From Cyclobacterium marinum DSM 745 (GTDB lineage: Bacteria; Bacteroidota; Bacteroidia; Cytophagales; Cyclobacteriaceae), in the NCBI RefSeq assembly GCF_000222485.1, contig NC_015914.1, positions 620,001 to 684,000 of the forward strand: DNA of 64,000 bases, read 5' to 3'. The translations under genes and the position numbers were made by a program. Positions 1 to 7,251 of the stretch are shown one piece after another. Numbering within the stretch: the stretch's first letter is position 1; the number at the start of each line of letters is the position of its first letter. Under the pieces are notes generated by a model. The model ran no database searches and was not told the DNA's origin. It was given only the letters and a program-made list of their open reading frames with translations.

Positions 1-1
1 T

Positions 2-511
2 GGAAACGATGACATCGATGAGTTGGAATTTAGTATAATGGCCAGCAAGTACAACAAACTAGGAGATAAATTTCACTTTGCCACAGGAATTTCAGGTTCT
101 GCTTTTTTTAGCGATAATCAGCCTTATACACTGGTTCGCGGTATTGGTTATAAACCTGATTTTATCAGGGGCTATGAACTCAATGTTATCGAAGGCCAAC
201 AATTAATCGCCCACAAGAACAGCTTGCGTTATGAGATACTAGACATAGCCTATGATATTTCTGACATTATGCCGATTGATGAATTTTCGGTGTTCCCAAT
301 AAAACTTTACCTCAGTGGCAATTTTGATCATGGTTATGTTAGAGATGCCAATCGCCTTGCTTTAAACGCCGCACTAACTAATAAATATTTGTTAGGATAT
401 GGTTTGGGGCTTGACCTAATCGGTATGTATGACGCCGTTTTTAGATTTGAATATTCCGTAAATAACATGGGGACAGGCAGTTTCTTTGTCAATGTGAAGG
501 CTCCTATATAA
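2..511 (+). CDS. Omp85/BamA-TamA family outer-membrane protein, C-terminal part (5' truncated by window)
   Basis: The frame is open from base 2 with no stop, so the gene begins outside the window and only the last ~169 codons are seen. The visible part is a beta-barrel with alternating hydrophobic/polar strands. It holds the motif IRGYELNVIEG, which matches the conserved (V/I)RGY/F segment in the inward loop of Omp85 barrels. It ends in a strand FFVNVKAPI, as expected for an outer-membrane barrel. Omp85 proteins insert or export proteins across the outer membrane. Whether this is BamA, TamA or a surface-antigen-type paralogue cannot be settled without the POTRA domains. The next gene starts 75 bp downstream and also encodes an outer-membrane protein. 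Confidence 0.6.
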   Translation, partial: GNDDIDELEFSIMASKYNKLGDKFHFATGISGSAFFSDNQPYTLVRGIGYKPDFIRGYELNVIEGQQLIAHKNSLRYEILDIAYDISDIMPIDEFSVFPIKLYLSGNFDHGYVRDANRLALNAALTNKYLLGYGLGLDLIGMYDAVFRFEYSVNNMGTGSFFVNVKAPI

Positions 512-586
512 TTCGTTATTTTTTTTCGATTACATGGATTTTTAGTATATTCCAGTAATACTTTATTTTTTCTTTCTTTTTTGGTT

Positions 587-1414
587 ATGGAGAAATGGGT
601 GCTAGTTGGTTCAATTTTGCTTTTTACCGGGACTTCTTGGGGCCAAAATGGCATGGACCATTTCCCAAAAGGAGCGCAAAGCCTTGGCCTAGGAAATGCC
701 AGTGTAACCCTCCACGAACCTTGGGCAATTTTTAACAATATAGGCGCTTTAGGCAAAGGAACGACAGATATTTTAGCCGTAGTAGGATATGACCACCGAC
801 TAGGCCTAAATGAACTAACCACTTTGGCAGCCGGAATAACAATCCCTACAGAAAATTTAGGCATTTTAGGGGTAGGGGTTTCCTCTTACGGTGGAGAATT
901 GTTTAACCAACAACAGATCGGCATTGGACTGGCAAAACAGATGGGACTGGCCAGCTTAGGCCTAAAAATTAATTATTTCCAAACCAATATTGAAGGTTTT
1001 GGCAGAAGTGCCAGGCCGGTTTTGGAACTTGGAGGCACCGCAGAACTTTTCCCCGGCGTATTTTTTGGGGCCCATCTTTACAATATCACTCGAGCAGCCA
1101 TTAGCAAGGCCAGTTTAAATTACCTGCCAACAATTGTAAAAACCGGTATTTCATATCGACCATCTGATAACCTGATGGTCAACATTGAAACTGAAAAAGA
1201 ACTTTCTTCCCCTGCCCAATTCAAAGCCGGTATAGCCTATAGTTTTGAAGAGAAATTCTGGGTACGAACAGGAATAACAAGTCAGCCCAATAATTTGTAT
1301 TTTGGCATTGGATTTCGACCTAGAAGGTTTCAGGTAGATTATGCTTTATCACGAAATTATTTACTGGGTTTCACCCACCATTTTTCTTTAAACTATAACC
1401 TTTCTGCTCAATGA
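587..1414 (+). CDS. PorV/UPF0164-like outer-membrane beta-barrel protein
   Basis: A 275-residue protein with an N-terminal signal peptide (hydrophobic stretch ending at TSWGQ) and a barrel-like body. The early motif PKGAQSLGLGNASVTL, followed by a WAIFNNIGALG segment, resembles the start of PorV/FadL-like barrels of Bacteroidota, where GARxxGMGNAxVA and WNPAGL-type motifs occur. The ATG at 587 is preferred; a TTG at 581 would add two residues before it. The gene overlaps the next by four bases (ATGA), so the two are translationally coupled and probably work together at the outer membrane. A role in cargo handling for type IX secretion, as for PorV, is only inference. Confidence 0.55.
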   Translation: MEKWVLVGSILLFTGTSWGQNGMDHFPKGAQSLGLGNASVTLHEPWAIFNNIGALGKGTTDILAVVGYDHRLGLNELTTLAAGITIPTENLGILGVGVSSYGGELFNQQQIGIGLAKQMGLASLGLKINYFQTNIEGFGRSARPVLELGGTAELFPGVFFGAHLYNITRAAISKASLNYLPTIVKTGISYRPSDNLMVNIETEKELSSPAQFKAGIAYSFEEKFWVRTGITSQPNNLYFGIGFRPRRFQVDYALSRNYLLGFTHHFSLNYNLSAQ

Positions 1415-3513
1415 AAGGCAAGGCAATCACCGGCCTAGCCTTATTGGTAGGCACTATGGGGCTTTACGCCCAACAAATACCAAAAACCGAACTTGATATA
1501 GAAGCATTTATAGAGGAAAGGTTTGCCTTTCAGGAAGAAGACATCCCATATGAAGACCTCTACGAAAGCCTTCTTCAACATTACTTTCAGCCTTTGGACC
1601 TTCAAAAGGCTACAAGCACAGACTTGCAATCCCTCTATCTGTTAAGTCCGAAACAAATAGAATCTTTCATCAATTACAGGAATCAATTGGGCAACTTTGT
1701 ATCCCTATATGAATTTCAGGCAATTCCTGATTGGACTTTAACAACCATCGAAAACCTCTTACCTTTTGTGGTCATCAATTCCTCCAATCCTAACCAAAGC
1801 CTCCCGGGTTTTAAGCGCATGGCAAAAGCGGAAAATGCCTATTTACTTTTACGTCATAATAGAGTATGGCAAGAAAGAAAAGGATTTTCTCTCCCGGATA
1901 CATTGGCCAATGGAACGTTGAGTAGCAGGTATATGGGAGATCCAAATAACCTTTACCTAAGGTTTCGCCTGCAACAACCTTCAGATTTTAGTATGGGACT
2001 GACTTTAGATAAAGATGCCGGTGAATCATTTACTTGGGATCCTCAAACCAAACGATATGGGTTTAATTTTCTTTCTTTCCATTACACTTTGTACAACAAG
2101 GGATGCTTAAAAATGTTATCTCTAGGGGATTACCAATTACAATACGGACAGGGATTAGTTTTTGGTTCAGGATTTTCCGTCGGAAAAGGAGCTGAAACAA
2201 TTACCACAGTAAAAAGAAGTTCTATAGGCGTAAGGCCTTACACCTCTGTTCTGGAGGCAGGCTATTTTAGGGGTCTAGCAGCAACTTATTCTATGGGTAG
2301 ATTAGATATGACATTTATGCTTTCCAACAAATCAAGGGATGCAAATATACAGACCACGATAGATAGTTTAGACAATTCCTCCTCCTATTTATCTTCCTTG
2401 GTATTATCAGGTCTGCATCGTACAAAAAATGAAATCCAAAAAAAAGCTCAAGCAAACGAACAAAATTTAGGTGTAAATTTGGGCTACCAGAATTTCGATA
2501 AAACGCTTAAAGTTGGTGTAAACTCCTTGTATACCGGATACAGTCAGCCCATTTATCCAACAGAAAGGGTTTACAATCAATTCGAATTTAAAGGTAAAAG
2601 CAACACAGTTCATAGTATATATTTCACTTACAATTTTAGAAATCATTATTTCTTTGGTGAAACAGCTCTTTCTAAAAGTGGGGGGATGGGCCATGTCGCA
2701 GGCTTTATGAGTAGCCTCAATAGCAAATTAGATTTTTCATTGATATGGCGAAAATACGATCGACACTTTCATACCTTTTATGGAAATGCTTTTTCAGAGG
2801 GCTCACGCCCCATCAATGAAGAAGGCTTGTATATGGGGGTTTATTTTAAACCCAATAGAAAATTCAGTTGGTCTGCCTATTATGACTATTTCAGTTTTCC
2901 TTGGATGCGTTTTAGGGTGTATGCACCTTCTATTGGCCATGAATGGCTAAGTAGGTTTAAATTTCAACCCAACAAGCAACTTACACTGTTTATTCAATTC
3001 CGAGAAGAAATAAAAAGCAGGAATTTATTATCTGAAGACCAGCCAAGCAGCCAGTATTTACTCGCTCAAGGAAAAAGACAAAATATGGTATGGAGTATTA
3101 ATTATCATCCCAACCGAAGCTGGCAGTTAAAATCAAGGGTTCAACAAAGTTTTTATAAATTTGCCGGGGAAAAATCAAAAGGATTTTTAATTGCACAGAG
3201 TATATCCGGAGAGGCAGGGGCTTGGAAATTTTCGGGAAGTCTTGCTTTATTTGACACTGACGATTACGAAAACAGACAATACCTTTATGAAAAAAATGTT
3301 TTGTGGGCTTTTTCTATACCCAATTTTTACGATCAAGGAATAAGAACCTATTTATTGGTGCAGTATAAAGTAAACCCTAGGTTGACAATTTGGGGGAGGT
3401 GGGCTAAAACCAACTATACCAACCGAGAGCAAATTGGGTCCGGATTGCAAGAAATCGCAGGAAATAAAATGGTTGAGACCACTTTCCAATTGAGATATCA
3501 ATTTAACCGATAA
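1411..3513 (+). CDS. Outer-membrane protein with N-terminal helix-hairpin-helix domain
   Basis: A 700-residue protein with signal peptide (cleavage near YAQQ). Residues ~60-125 look like a ComEA-type helix-hairpin-helix repeat (LDLQKATSTDLQSLYLLSP, then QIESFINYRNQLGNF). A long beta-rich region with many aromatic-ending strands follows, consistent with a large outer-membrane barrel. Proteins of this layout are common, mostly uncharacterised, in Bacteroidota. The helix-hairpin-helix suggests binding of a nucleic acid or another extended ligand at the periplasmic side, but this is inference. The start overlaps the stop of the upstream gene (ATGA). The stop codon lies inside the left arm of a perfect 15-bp hairpin. 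Confidence 0.6.
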   Translation: MKGKAITGLALLVGTMGLYAQQIPKTELDIEAFIEERFAFQEEDIPYEDLYESLLQHYFQPLDLQKATSTDLQSLYLLSPKQIESFINYRNQLGNFVSLYEFQAIPDWTLTTIENLLPFVVINSSNPNQSLPGFKRMAKAENAYLLLRHNRVWQERKGFSLPDTLANGTLSSRYMGDPNNLYLRFRLQQPSDFSMGLTLDKDAGESFTWDPQTKRYGFNFLSFHYTLYNKGCLKMLSLGDYQLQYGQGLVFGSGFSVGKGAETITTVKRSSIGVRPYTSVLEAGYFRGLAATYSMGRLDMTFMLSNKSRDANIQTTIDSLDNSSSYLSSLVLSGLHRTKNEIQKKAQANEQNLGVNLGYQNFDKTLKVGVNSLYTGYSQPIYPTERVYNQFEFKGKSNTVHSIYFTYNFRNHYFFGETALSKSGGMGHVAGFMSSLNSKLDFSLIWRKYDRHFHTFYGNAFSEGSRPINEEGLYMGVYFKPNRKFSWSAYYDYFSFPWMRFRVYAPSIGHEWLSRFKFQPNKQLTLFIQFREEIKSRNLLSEDQPSSQYLLAQGKRQNMVWSINYHPNRSWQLKSRVQQSFYKFAGEKSKGFLIAQSISGEAGAWKFSGSLALFDTDDYENRQYLYEKNVLWAFSIPNFYDQGIRTYLLVQYKVNPRLTIWGRWAKTNYTNREQIGSGLQEIAGNKMVETTFQLRYQFNR

Positions 3514-3539
3514 GCAAGTCCAAGGCTTATCGGTTAAAT
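3501..3539. terminator. Bidirectional hairpin terminator between convergent genes
   Basis: A perfect 15-bp stem (3501-3515 with 3525-3539) with a 9-base loop. It contains the stop codon of the upstream + strand gene and lies just beyond the stop of the convergent mscL gene. T-rich flanks are short, so efficiency is uncertain. Confidence 0.65.
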
Positions 3540-3554
3540 CTCTAACATTAAATC

Positions 3555-3974
3555 TTATTTTTCTTTCAGCAAATCCCTGATTTGTTCCAACAATACTTCT
3601 GTTTTATTGACAGTTGGTGGCGGAGGTGTTGGTGCAGCTTCTTCTTTCTTTTTCAAATTATTAATCACCTTAACAATCATAAATACGGCAAAAGCCACTA
3701 TTGTAAAATCCACGGCAAATTGAATAAACGTGCCATAATTAATGGTTACTGCATTTATTTCTTCTCCGGCCGGATCAATATAGGCTTCCTTGAGAACAAC
3801 TACTAAATCTGTGAAATCTACTCCCCCGACAAGAAGTCCAATAGGTGGCATGATAATATCATTTACTAAGGAAGAAACAACCTTCCCAAATGCAGCGCCA
3901 ATAATAACTGCAACTGCTAAATCTACGACATTACCTTTTACGGCAAAATCCTTGAATTCTTTAATCAATCCCAT
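3555..3974 (-). CDS. mscL: Large-conductance mechanosensitive channel MscL
   Basis: Forms a homopentameric inner-membrane channel that opens under membrane tension and releases solutes during hypo-osmotic shock. The start at 3974 ([16 protein letters not shown]) gives 139 residues, the usual family length. An upstream ATG at 4022 would add 16 residues not seen in the family. The N-terminal helix and TM1 carry the hallmark [20 protein letters not shown], followed by the periplasmic loop, TM2 ([22 protein letters not shown]) and the C-terminal helical bundle ending [14 protein letters not shown]. The proline-rich linker (APTPPPPT) is typical of Bacteroidota members. Monocistronic, convergent with the upstream gene. 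Confidence 0.95.
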   Translation of the reverse strand: MGLIKEFKDFAVKGNVVDLAVAVIIGAAFGKVVSSLVNDIIMPPIGLLVGGVDFTDLVVVLKEAYIDPAGEEINAVTINYGTFIQFAVDFTIVAFAVFMIVKVINNLKKKEEAAPTPPPPTVNKTEVLLEQIRDLLKEK

Positions 3975-4088
3975 ACTTTTGTTGGTTAATGGTTCTATAA
4001 ATAAATTTAATAAGCCGTTCAATATAAGAAAAATTCTATGATTATTGCAAAATAATTATATCCCAAACACTATTTCAACAAATCAGGC

Positions 4089-6176
4089 ATGTCCAAAATA
4101 AAACATATAAATCAACCAATTGCGCCAATTCATCCCAAAACACTAGTCTCTCATGAAACCGGTAGGACAGACAACTATTACTGGATGAATAATAGAGAAA
4201 ATCCTGAGGTTATTCAATATTTAGAGGAAGAGAATAAATACACCGACAGCCAACTAAAAGAAACTGAGGACTTACAAGCGTCCCTTTTCGAAGAAATGAA
4301 AGGGAGAATCAAGGAAGAAGACAGTAGTGTTCCCTATTTTAAAAATGGATATCTCTATTATAGTCGCTTTGAAAATGGCAAAGAATACCCCATATACTGT
4401 AGAAAAGAAGGGCATTTAGAAGCAGAAGAACTAACTTTATTGAATGTAAATGAATTGGCTGAAGGCAATGAATACACCAATGTCAATGCATTGGCTATTT
4501 CCGAAAACAACAAACTCCTGGCTTATTCCCTCGACACAGTTGGCAGAAGGATATACAATATTTATTTCAAAATGCTCGACAGTGATCGTATTTTAGAAGA
4601 TCAACTTATAGCTGTTACGGGGAGTATTGTTTGGGCAGCAGATAATCAAACAGTTTTCTATTCACAGCAGGATCCGGAGACCCTTCGTCCTAATAAAATT
4701 TTCCGGCATGTTGTGGGAACTGCTCAAGAAACTGACGAATTGGTATATGAAGAAAAGGATGAGACTTTTACGGTAGGCTTAAAAAAATCAAAGTCCAGAG
4801 AATTTCTATTTATTGTTAGCCAAAGCACAATCTCTTCAGAGTACCGGTTTCTTCCGGTAGATAAGCCAAATGAAAGCTGGAAAATACTTCAGGAAAGGCA
4901 AGCCAACTTAGAGTATGAAGTAGATCATTATGGTAACTATTTTATTATCCTTACCAATGCAGATCAAGCCAAGAATTTTAAATTGGTTAAAACCCCTATA
5001 GACCAGACAGAAAAAGAAAATTGGGAAGACATTATTCCTGTGAGAGAAAACGTTTTCTTAGAGGAATTTGAAGTATTCAAGCATCACTTGGTCATTGCCA
5101 ATCGATTCAATGGATTGCAGCGATTGGAAATCAGGTCATGGGATGGAGAGAAAAAGCATACCATTAAAATGGAAGACCCGGCTTATACAGTCTGGATCGG
5201 CACCAACCCTGAATTTTATACTGAAGTACTTAGGTATGGCTACAATTCGCTCACCACCCCTGCTTCAGTCTTTGATTACCACATGGAAACACGAGAGAAA
5301 ACACTTATGAAGCGCCAAGAAGTCGTGGGAGGCCATATTCCGGAAGATTACCAATCCGAACGTGTTTGGGCAAGTTCTAAGGATGGTACTGATATTCCTA
5401 TATCTTTAGTCTATAAAAAAGAATTATTTGCCAAAGAAGGACAAAACCCGGTACTTCTATACGGTTATGGCTCCTATGGACTAAGCTCAGACCCTTATTT
5501 TAGTTCAAGTAGACTGAGTTTGTTGGACAGAGGTTTTGTCTTTGCAATTGCCCATATCAGAGGGGGTCAAGAAATGGGGAGACATTGGTATGAAGAAGGC
5601 AAGATGCTAAAGAAAAAAAACACCTTTGAAGACTTTATTGCTTGTGGAGATTTTTTAATTCGTGAAAAATATGCTCATCCAAATAAACTTTTTGCCATGG
5701 GGGGAAGTGCCGGAGGACTGCTTGTAGGGGCTGTAATCAATCAACGTCCGGACCTTTTTTACGGAGTAGTGGCTGCAGTTCCCTTTGTAGATGTGGTAAC
5801 CACCATGTTGGACGAAAGCATCCCTTTAACTACAGGTGAATTTAATGAATGGGGCAATCCAAAAGAAAAACGCTATTTTGACTACATGCTTTCTTACTCT
5901 CCATATGACAATGTGAAAGAGCAGGATTACCCACATTTACTAGTGACTTCAGGCTTACACGACAGTCAGGTACAATACTGGGAACCTACCAAGTGGGTAG
6001 CAAAACTTCGTGCATTACGCACCAACAACAATTTACTTTTACTTCACACCAATATGGAGGCCGGTCATGGTGGCGCTTCCGGTCGTTTTAACTCGTTGAA
6101 GGAATTGGCCATGGAATATGCCTTTATTTTATCTCTTGTAGGGGGACTAAATAGAAATGTACATAAAAGACTATAG
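4089..6176 (+). CDS. ptrB: Oligopeptidase B (S9A serine peptidase), 3' end replaced by prophage
   Basis: A cytoplasmic prolyl-oligopeptidase-family enzyme that cuts short peptides after basic residues. The N-terminal two-thirds is the gating beta-propeller. The C-terminal alpha/beta-hydrolase domain carries the triad: Ser in GGSAGGLL, Asp in SGLHDSQV and His in AGHGG. Length (695 aa) fits the family (~680-700). The gene is interrupted by the prophage at 6139/6140, so the present product ends ...SLVGGLNRNVHKRL. Joining the left host sequence to that right of 40293 gives ...SLVEN and a stop, the likely ancestral end. The body and active site are intact, so the enzyme probably still works. Confidence 0.9.
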   Translation: MSKIKHINQPIAPIHPKTLVSHETGRTDNYYWMNNRENPEVIQYLEEENKYTDSQLKETEDLQASLFEEMKGRIKEEDSSVPYFKNGYLYYSRFENGKEYPIYCRKEGHLEAEELTLLNVNELAEGNEYTNVNALAISENNKLLAYSLDTVGRRIYNIYFKMLDSDRILEDQLIAVTGSIVWAADNQTVFYSQQDPETLRPNKIFRHVVGTAQETDELVYEEKDETFTVGLKKSKSREFLFIVSQSTISSEYRFLPVDKPNESWKILQERQANLEYEVDHYGNYFIILTNADQAKNFKLVKTPIDQTEKENWEDIIPVRENVFLEEFEVFKHHLVIANRFNGLQRLEIRSWDGEKKHTIKMEDPAYTVWIGTNPEFYTEVLRYGYNSLTTPASVFDYHMETREKTLMKRQEVVGGHIPEDYQSERVWASSKDGTDIPISLVYKKELFAKEGQNPVLLYGYGSYGLSSDPYFSSSRLSLLDRGFVFAIAHIRGGQEMGRHWYEEGKMLKKKNTFEDFIACGDFLIREKYAHPNKLFAMGGSAGGLLVGAVINQRPDLFYGVVAAVPFVDVVTTMLDESIPLTTGEFNEWGNPKEKRYFDYMLSYSPYDNVKEQDYPHLLVTSGLHDSQVQYWEPTKWVAKLRALRTNNNLLLLHTNMEAGHGGASGRFNSLKELAMEYAFILSLVGGLNRNVHKRL
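6135..6139. repeat. Target-site duplication, left copy (CTTGT)
   Basis: CTTGT here and at 40289-40293 flanks the prophage. Five bases is the duplication length expected of Mu-type transposition. Joining host DNA across the two copies restores an in-frame end to ptrB, followed by a terminator. Confidence 0.75.
6155..6168 (+). promoter_or_regulatory. Prophage left-end transposase site L1
   Basis: AAATGTACATAAAA, 15 bases in from the left terminus. It matches L2 and L3 and, inverted, the three right-end sites. Arrays of such sites at both ends are the expected binding sites of a MuA-type transposase. Confidence 0.65.
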
Positions 6177-6254
6177 TAATATTTAGCCCAAAAACCCTAT
6201 TTAGAGCTATTTTAGCCATATTTTAGCGGTTTTCGGGTTTATGTGTGTAATAAA

Positions 6255-6271
6255 TTCAAATGTACATAAAA
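6255..6271 (+). promoter_or_regulatory. Prophage left-end transposase site L2
   Basis: TTCAAATGTACATAAAA, the best match to the consensus shared by all six end sites. It lies 100 bases inside L1, in the non-coding left end. Confidence 0.65.
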
Positions 6272-6352
6272 ATATATTCAGGATTAATAATTAGCCGATT
6301 TAGTGGCTTATAGGTGTATCAAACCTATATCAAACATTCAAAAAGCCTTAAA

Positions 6353-6380
6353 AACCCGTTAAACAGCCGTTAAACGGGTT
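6353..6380. terminator. Hairpin terminator downstream of the repressor
   Basis: AACCCGTT (6353-6360) pairs with AACGGGTT (6373-6380) and overlaps the repressor stop codon. There is a T7 run on the + strand (6382-6388) and an A-run before it, so it could act in both directions. The left arm contains ACCCGTTAAAC, the exact reverse complement of an 11-bp unit tandemly repeated at the right end (40190-40211). Confidence 0.6.
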
Positions 6381-6912
6381 ATTTTTTTGATTCAGGTGTA
6401 AGTGTCCTTACCTTTTCTTCAAGTTCATCTATGCGGTATAAAAGCTGATCCATTACACGGTAGTGAATCAGTGTAAACTTCCTTAACTCTTCAGAGCTAG
6501 CCTTTTTATAGGTATTTTCCTCTTCATGGATCACTTCACCTGTGTCTACCTGACTGTATGGCTCATTTTTCGGTTTTATGTGCTTTTCATTTGCATTTTC
6601 AGGCATTAGGTGATCCCTTAGGTGACCCCCTTTATTGCTATTTAGGTGACCCCCTATTTCATCAGGCAACTTTACCCCTCTTAGCAGCCAATCTTCAACA
6701 GTTTCAGTGGGTTCAAAAATCCATTCGTAAGGAATGTTAAGGTTTCTAACAAAAAGACCAATGAATTCATAATCTGGCTTCACCATATCCTTTTCAATTT
6801 GGGCAATAACCCCCCTTGATTTACCAGTAAGCTCCGATAAACGCTGTTGAGTTAAACTCCTAGCCTTCCTAAGAAGAGCTATTCTCTTACCTATTGTTAG
6901 ATTACCTGACAA
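6379..6912 (-). CDS. Prophage repressor, XRE/cI-type helix-turn-helix protein
   Basis: A 177-residue protein. Residues ~5-65 form an XRE helix-turn-helix (IGKRIALLRKARSLTQQRLS, then ELTGKSRGVIAQIEK). The rest is a linker and a C-terminal acidic/coiled helix. It is transcribed away from the transposase operon and is the only leftward gene at the left end, the position of the lysogeny repressor in Mu-like phages. It lacks a recognisable S24 peptidase domain, so RecA-driven autocleavage is not expected. The 99-bp region between it and the first early gene holds direct and inverted repeats that are likely operators. Confidence 0.8.
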   Translation of the reverse strand: MSGNLTIGKRIALLRKARSLTQQRLSELTGKSRGVIAQIEKDMVKPDYEFIGLFVRNLNIPYEWIFEPTETVEDWLLRGVKLPDEIGGHLNSNKGGHLRDHLMPENANEKHIKPKNEPYSQVDTGEVIHEEENTYKKASSEELRKFTLIHYRVMDQLLYRIDELEEKVRTLTPESKK

Positions 6913-6927
6913 TTATTTCTTCTTTTT

Positions 6928-6988
6928 TGTTAGAAACGCTTGCAAATGTTAGAAATAATAACAATAATTGCAATGTAGACAGCAATTA
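6928..6988. promoter_or_regulatory. Likely repressor operator region
   Basis: TGTTAGAAA occurs twice as direct repeats (6928-6936 and 6947-6955, 19 bp apart). TAATTGC (6965-6971) faces GCAATTA (6982-6988). The repeats sit between the divergent repressor and early genes, where operators are expected. Assignment to the repressor or the Ner-like protein is inference. Confidence 0.45.
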
Positions 6989-6992
6989 TAAA

Positions 6993-7009
6993 ATCAAAAG
7001 TACATAAAA
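6993..7009 (+). promoter_or_regulatory. Prophage left-end transposase site L3, overlapping early leader
   Basis: ATCAAAAGTACATAAAA, a one-mismatch copy of the end-site core placed immediately before the first early ATG at 7012. Its position could let transposase or repressor binding interfere with early transcription, as known for Mu where regulator and transposase sites overlap. Confidence 0.5.
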
Positions 7010-7011
7010 AT

Positions 7012-7248
7012 ATGAATAACCTTAGGATCAGTACCGAAAAGTTAATGGAGCTAAAGCGGAACCTTCCCCATGGAGCTATTAACGAGATAGCCAACGAGTT
7101 AGGTATTCACCGTAATAATGTAACGGATGTATTTAAAGGAAAATGGGAGAATGATCAAGTAATAGACCTGGCTATTCAGAAGATAGAACTAAAAAGGGTT
7201 GCTATTGCTAACCAAGAAGCAAGAATAAATAAGGTGCTAAAAGGGTAA
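7012..7248 (+). CDS. Small helix-turn-helix protein, Ner-like early regulator
   Basis: A 78-residue protein with a helix-turn-helix signature (GAINEIANELGIHRNNVTDV) and a basic, helical C-terminus. It is the first gene of the rightward early operon, 3 bp before the transposase gene. In Mu this place is held by Ner, which dampens early and repressor transcription. The sequence itself is only generically HTH, so the Ner role rests on position. Confidence 0.6.
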   Translation: MNNLRISTEKLMELKRNLPHGAINEIANELGIHRNNVTDVFKGKWENDQVIDLAIQKIELKRVAIANQEARINKVLKG

Positions 7249-7251
7249 GGT

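Noticed and set aside
334..864. Long - strand reading frame opposite the first two genes
   Set aside because: It runs across a partial barrel gene and the next gene on the other strand, lacks any domain and has poor codon sense; a shadow.
6137..6138. TG dinucleotide as the Mu-type left terminus
   Set aside because: A TG start at 6137 would require a CA at the right end and a different duplication; neither is present, and the CTTGT duplication restores the ptrB frame better.
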